This document shows, piece by piece, positions 20,133-23,764 of a stretch of 23,764 nucleotides of DNA (the first letter of the stretch is position 1; each line of letters starts with the position of its first letter). A program made the translations under genes and the position numbers. Source of the stretch: JAICKN01 sp036491415 (GTDB lineage Bacteria > Acidobacteriota > Terriglobia > Terriglobales > Acidobacteriaceae); NCBI GenBank assembly GCA_036491415.1, contig DASXCC010000015.1:1-23764 (forward strand), in the 5' to 3' direction. The notes under the pieces are model-generated. The model did not search any database and had not been told where the DNA came from. It saw only the letters and a list, made by a program, of their open reading frames with translations.

Positions 20133-21576
20133 GTCACCATTTTTAAACTATCAATTTGACGCGGCTTACGACGAAATGTTTGAAAGGCCGGGAGTTCCCC
20201 GCGCGCACTACCAGGCGTTGTATCGGCAGTTGCTTGAGTTGCCGCCGGAAGAATTGCGAAAAAGCCAGCAGGCCGCGGACCTTTCTTTTCTGCACCAGGG
20301 AATCACATTTACGGTTTACGGCAATGAGCAGGGAACAGAACGCGTTTTCCCGAATGATCTTCTTCCCCGGATTATTTCCGGCTCCGAATGGAAAGTCGTG
20401 GAAGAGGGATTAACGCAGCGGATTACTGCACTAAATTTGTTCCTTTGCGATCTCTACCACGAAGGCAAAATTCTTTCTGATGGTGTCATTCCGCGCGAAC
20501 TGATCTACAGCTGTAAACATTTCCGCCGTGAGATGCGCGGTTTGCGAGTGCCGCGTGATGTGTATGTCAGTATCTGCGGAACAGATTTGGTCCGCTTGCC
20601 GGACCGCAGCTTCGCAGTGCTGGAAGACAATCTCCGCGTACCCAGCGGCGTTTCATACATGCTGGCGAACCGCAAAGTTCTCAAGCGCGTGTTTCCCGGA
20701 CTATTCCGCAACTATGGTGTGCGGCCAATCGATCATTATCCGCAGGCATTACTGGCCACACTGCGAACGCTGGCTCCAGCGAATTGCTCCATGCGTTCCG
20801 AGCCGACAACTGTATTGCTGACGCCGGGCGTGTTCAATTCAGCTTACTTCGAACATACATTCCTGGCGCAGCAAATGGGAATTGAGCTGGTTGAAGGACG
20901 AGATCTACTGGTGCACGACAACGTTGTGTACATGCGAACCACGTCAGGTCTGCGTCGTGTAGATGTCATTTATCGTCGAGTGGATGATGACTTCATCGAC
21001 CCTCTTTGCTTCCGTCCGGATTCAAGTCTGGGCGTGCCCGGACTTTTCAATGCATATCGGGCAGGGAACGTGACCTTGGCGAACGCGATTGGAACAGGTG
21101 TTGCCGATGACAAAGCCGTATATGCCTACGTTCCCGCAATCATCAAGTATTACCTTGATCAGGACCCGATCATCCCGAATATAGAAACGTACCTGCTCAC
21201 CGATGAATCACAGCGCAATTACGTGCTTGATCATCTTGGCGATCTGGTGGTCAAGGCCGTAGGCGAATCCGGCGGATACGGAATGATGATTGGGCCGCAG
21301 AGCACGGCAAAACAGCGCGAGGATTTTCGCCGGCGCATTCAGACAGAGCCGCGCAACTATATCGCGCAGCCGACGTTGAGTTTGTCCCGTGCACCATGCT
21401 TTCTTGAAGGCGGAATTGATTCCCGCCATATCGATCTGCGTCCATATTTGCTGTATGGCGAAAGTGCAACGCTGGTGCCCGGCGGACTGACGCGTGTGGC
21501 GCTGCGGCGCGGATCTTTAGTAGTGAATTCATCCCAAGGCGGCGGCAGCAAAGATACATGGGTGTTGCGAGCATGA
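20095..21576 (+). CDS. Circularly permuted ATP-grasp protein (DUF404/DUF407 type)
   Basis: A ligase-like protein of 493 residues if the ATG at 20095 is used. The family has ATP-grasp motifs in permuted order: DMSF-like QAADLSFLHQGITFTVYG early, RVPSGVSYMLANRKVLKRVF mid-way, VYMRTTSGLRRVDVIYRRVD, then VVKAVGESGGYGMMIGP (glycine-rich ATP loop) and DLRPYLLYGESATLVPGGLT, ending GGGSKDTWVLRA. Such enzymes form amide bonds using ATP; here the substrate is unknown. AGGA lies six bases before 20095; alternatives are ATGs at 20053, 20104 and 20131. It is the first gene of an operon with Alpha-E and transglutaminase-like genes, a recurring trio predicted to make or cut peptide tags. Confidence 0.9.
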   Translation: MAAMPVSLPPALMSPFLNYQFDAAYDEMFERPGVPRAHYQALYRQLLELPPEELRKSQQAADLSFLHQGITFTVYGNEQGTERVFPNDLLPRIISGSEWKVVEEGLTQRITALNLFLCDLYHEGKILSDGVIPRELIYSCKHFRREMRGLRVPRDVYVSICGTDLVRLPDRSFAVLEDNLRVPSGVSYMLANRKVLKRVFPGLFRNYGVRPIDHYPQALLATLRTLAPANCSMRSEPTTVLLTPGVFNSAYFEHTFLAQQMGIELVEGRDLLVHDNVVYMRTTSGLRRVDVIYRRVDDDFIDPLCFRPDSSLGVPGLFNAYRAGNVTLANAIGTGVADDKAVYAYVPAIIKYYLDQDPIIPNIETYLLTDESQRNYVLDHLGDLVVKAVGESGGYGMMIGPQSTAKQREDFRRRIQTEPRNYIAQPTLSLSRAPCFLEGGIDSRHIDLRPYLLYGESATLVPGGLTRVALRRGSLVVNSSQGGGSKDTWVLRA

Positions 21577-21594
21577 GGAGATCGCGGAGCTAGC

Positions 21595-22554
21595 ATGCTT
21601 TCTCGAGTCGCAGACAGTTTGTACTGGATGAGCCGCTATCTGGAGCGTGCCTCCCATACCGCGCGCTTAATCGATGTGGACCTGCAACTGCGCCTTGATC
21701 AATCTCCCGAAGTGGTGGGGCAACACTGGCAACGACTGCTGGATTCTTTGCATGTTCCCAGTGCTCCCGGAATAAAGTTGGATTCCGTCACGGTGGCGCA
21801 CACGCTTGCGTTTGACCGTGCGAACCCCGCATCGATTGTGAGTTGCATTGGCGCGGCCCGTGAAAATCTCCGCCATGTGCGGGAACAATGTTCTTCGGAA
21901 ATGTGGGAGCAGCTCAACCGGTTGTATTTGCAGATCCACGGCAATCCTCCCGCGGAAGCATGGATTCTGCATTCCAATCATTTCTTTCGCTCCGTGCAGG
22001 AGGGAGCGAATCTGTTTGAAGGTATTACTGACTCGACCATGAGTCACGGCGAAGGATGGCACTATATCCAGCTGGGACGTTATGTCGAACGCACGGATAC
22101 CGTGGCTGCACTGGTGGGAACGTATTTTTCGCGTCTGCCTCAGGTTTTGGACCAATCGGTGGAGAGTGAGGAATATCTGGAATGGGTTGGGCTTTTGAAA
22201 TGCTGCACAGCGTTTGAAGCCTACTGCAAGAAGTACACAGCCGAAATTCGGCCATTGCGGGTGGCTGAGTTTTTATTGCTCAACTCTGAGTTCCCGCATT
22301 CGGTACGGTTTTCGGTGGACATGGTACACGCGGCGCTGCGGACCATTGGAGAGCTCACAGAACGCAAGGCGGAGAGGCCCATGCGTCTTGCCGGAAGGCT
22401 GCGGGCGGCTTTGAGTTTCAGTCAAATTGAAGAGATCGTGGCCGGCAGCGCATTCAATTATGTAAACGGCGTGCGCGACCAATGTGCGATGGCGCATGAG
22501 GCAATCCATCAGATTTATTTCGATTATCCAATTGATGCAGCAACAGTGATGTAA
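21595..22554 (+). CDS. Alpha-E domain protein
   Basis: A 319-residue, mostly helical protein of the Alpha-E family (PF04168), which is found only next to permuted ATP-grasp and transglutaminase genes. It opens MLSRVADSLYWMSRYLERAS, the family signature, and continues HTARLIDVDLQLRLDQ. Later conserved pieces are EGWHYIQLGRYVERTDTVAA (about 156-175) and the final FNYVNGVRDQCAMAHEAIH. Conserved Arg and Glu residues, such as those in YLERA and YVERTD, are typical, but the catalytic role is unknown. It begins 18 bases after the ATP-grasp stop, with GAGGAG around that stop. It is probably a partner subunit for the ligase or a chaperone for its substrate. Confidence 0.9.
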   Translation: MLSRVADSLYWMSRYLERASHTARLIDVDLQLRLDQSPEVVGQHWQRLLDSLHVPSAPGIKLDSVTVAHTLAFDRANPASIVSCIGAARENLRHVREQCSSEMWEQLNRLYLQIHGNPPAEAWILHSNHFFRSVQEGANLFEGITDSTMSHGEGWHYIQLGRYVERTDTVAALVGTYFSRLPQVLDQSVESEEYLEWVGLLKCCTAFEAYCKKYTAEIRPLRVAEFLLLNSEFPHSVRFSVDMVHAALRTIGELTERKAERPMRLAGRLRAALSFSQIEEIVAGSAFNYVNGVRDQCAMAHEAIHQIYFDYPIDAATVM

Positions 22555-22605
22555 ACGGCAGGGAATACTAAAGCAGGGCGATGATTCATTGATAGGAGAC
22601 GTGGC

Positions 22606-23571
22606 ATGATCTATTCCGTAAGGCATCTCACAACCTTCCGGTATGACCCTGAAATTCGTGAAAGCGTCATGGAAGTCCGCCTGCAACCGCGCAGCGAAGG
22701 ACGACAGCGCTGCCTGACCTTCAGCCTGGATCTAACTCCAACCGCTAACATCATGTTGTATCGCGATTTCCTGGGAAACGTGGTGCATCACTTCGACATT
22801 GCGGAAAGCCATAACGAAGTTCGCGTGTCCGCGCGGTCCGTAGTTGAAGTGCAACCTTCGCCCACGCCTACAGCTTCCGACACCGGATCCTGGGAAGACC
22901 TGGATGCCCTCACCGCGAAAGAAGATCACACGGAGATGCTGCTGCCGAGTGTCTTTGCGTGGCCTTCCGATTTGCTGGAAGGATTGGCCAATGAACTTCA
23001 GCTTTCGCGGCGGGCAAATCCCATGGATGTTCTTTTAGAAATTCAAACCGCCATTCGCCAGAATTTTTCTTACGTGCCCAACAGCACCAAAGTGGATTCG
23101 CCCATCGACGATGCCTTGCAGGCGCGCCAGGGAGTTTGCCAGGACTTCGCGCACATCATGATTGCCCTGGGCCGGAAGTTGGGTATTCCATCCCGCTACA
23201 TCAGCGGATATCTATACCATGCCGAGGATTCGGATAATCGTTCGCCAGAAGGTGCATCCCATGCGTGGGTCGAAGCCCTGGTCCCGAACATTGGCTGGGT
23301 GACTTTTGACCCCACAAATAACCTGGTGGGCGGCGATCGCCATATCCGCGTGGCCATTGGGCGCGATTATTCCGACGTACCACCTACGCGTGGCGTGTAT
23401 AAGGGCGAAGCGGAGAGTGATTTGAATGTGGTGGTGACCGTGGCGACGTCTGACATGCCGTCTCCCGAAGAAATGATTCCTGCGATGGTGGGTCGCGGCC
23501 AAACCGTACAGGGTGAACGGAGAACACCGAGGTCGACTTTGGATCAACAACAACAGCAGCAACAGCAATAA
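22606..23571 (+). CDS. Transglutaminase-like protease with C-terminal poly-Gln tail
   Basis: A 321-residue protein. Residues about 1-85 are the bacterial transglutaminase-like N-terminal region (MIYSVRHLTTFRYDPEIRES). The papain-like transglutaminase core follows, with the triad Cys178 (RQGVCQDFAHIM), His219 (SHAWVEAL) and Asp235 (TFDPTNN). Members usually act as peptidases or amide-forming enzymes. AGGAGA lies seven bases before the ATG; the gene starts 51 bases after the Alpha-E stop. Residues 314-321 are eight glutamines in mixed CAA/CAG codons, after a disordered charged linker (GERRTPRSTLD). This tail is not part of the family domain. With the upstream two genes it forms a peptide-handling operon. 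Confidence 0.92.
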   Translation: MIYSVRHLTTFRYDPEIRESVMEVRLQPRSEGRQRCLTFSLDLTPTANIMLYRDFLGNVVHHFDIAESHNEVRVSARSVVEVQPSPTPTASDTGSWEDLDALTAKEDHTEMLLPSVFAWPSDLLEGLANELQLSRRANPMDVLLEIQTAIRQNFSYVPNSTKVDSPIDDALQARQGVCQDFAHIMIALGRKLGIPSRYISGYLYHAEDSDNRSPEGASHAWVEALVPNIGWVTFDPTNNLVGGDRHIRVAIGRDYSDVPPTRGVYKGEAESDLNVVVTVATSDMPSPEEMIPAMVGRGQTVQGERRTPRSTLDQQQQQQQQ

Positions 23572-23580
23572 AAAAGAAGA

Positions 23581-23612
23581 TTGCCGGATCTCATTATTGC
23601 CGGATCTCATTA
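23581..23612 (+). repeat. Perfect 16-bp tandem repeat
   Basis: TTGCCGGATCTCATTA occurs twice without a mismatch, at 23581-23596 and 23597-23612, directly after the operon's last stop codon and before the terminator hairpin. A recent duplication in non-coding DNA is the simplest explanation. Confidence 0.92.
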
Positions 23613-23618
23613 AGGGGA

Positions 23619-23642
23619 AAGCAAGGTCTAGCGACCTTGCTT
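23619..23642. terminator. Intrinsic terminator, probably bidirectional
   Basis: AAGCAAGGTC (23619-23628) and GACCTTGCTT (23633-23642) form a ten-pair perfect stem with a four-base loop (TAGC), followed by ATTT on the plus strand. It lies 47 bases after the transglutaminase stop and overlaps the stop codon of the convergent partial gene, so it can serve both operons. On the minus strand the following bases are less T-rich (CCCCTTAATG). Confidence 0.8.
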
Positions 23643-23764
23643 ATTTAACATAATACCTGTTATCGGACATTGCCTGATCCAGCAGATACTTTGTATGGAT
23701 TCCTACCGCTTGAAGCCGTTGGGAATGGTTCGCTTCGCAACAAGCTGATCCATGAGGATAAGGT
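23641..23764 (-). CDS. Partial minus-strand gene, C-terminus only
   Basis: Reading leftward from the right edge, one minus-strand frame stays open for 40 codons and ends in TAA at 23643-23641, right at the terminator. The visible part reads CCEANHSQRLQAVGIHTKYL and ends LDQAMSDNRYYVK. Codon use is normal and the stop-then-hairpin arrangement is what a gene end looks like. I do not recognise the family from this piece; the upstream part is outside the window. Confidence 0.5.
   Translation of the reverse strand, partial: PYPHGSACCEANHSQRLQAVGIHTKYLLDQAMSDNRYYVK

Overview
The window looks like a chromosomal segment of a soil-type Acidobacteriota (Terriglobia-like) bacterium. This is an inference from gene content: a large TonB-dependent receptor with an N-terminal carboxypeptidase-regulatory-like domain, a bifunctional-nuclease (DUF151) gene beside miaB, an ECF sigma factor with a long C-terminal extension next to several DGPF/YCII genes, and an ATP-grasp/Alpha-E/transglutaminase operon. 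No phage, IS element or CRISPR array is visible. Three genes are broken, all in the accessory-looking parts.

Layout. 1-302: N-terminal part of a minus-strand TonB-like protein running off the left edge. 383-508: promoter and tRNA-Ala(CGC). 576-4151: minus-strand acyltransferase (HGSNAT-like) and TonB-dependent receptor. 4271-6174: pdxT, a Tat-exported SRPBCC-like protein sharing a CTAG double stop with pdxT, and a divergent TetR regulator with a candidate operator between them.

6299-12356 is the most interesting block. An ECF sigma factor of the ECF42 type lies opposite a cluster of DGPF (YCII) genes, VOC/PhnB-like genes, a DUF899 thioredoxin-like gene and an unlisted 55-residue CPAC membrane protein. 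Three copies of the same promoter motif (TGTCGA, exactly 17 bases, then CGAC, CGTC or CGAT) precede the three DGPF genes. This matches the published ECF42 target motif as I recall it, so the whole regulon can be read from the DNA. The first copy is nearly palindromic and may also drive the sigma gene. The block also holds a VOC gene split by an amber codon, a decayed membrane-protein gene and short tandem repeats.

12472-17131: an exported DinB-like protein, then a probable operon of an exported DUF5597/GH35-like glycosidase, a membrane-anchored SRPBCC protein and an exported RbsD/FucU-like protein; a YdeI-like gene on the other strand; a four-helix membrane protein. 17223-18019: an O-methyltransferase pseudogene with its N-terminal half in fragments. 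18090-19935: miaB and a bifunctional nuclease gene.

20095-23571: a three-gene operon (circularly permuted ATP-grasp, Alpha-E, transglutaminase-like) of a widespread type whose substrate is still unknown; here the transglutaminase ends in eight glutamines. A strong hairpin at 23619-23642 separates it from the 3' end of a convergent minus-strand gene that leaves the window on the right.
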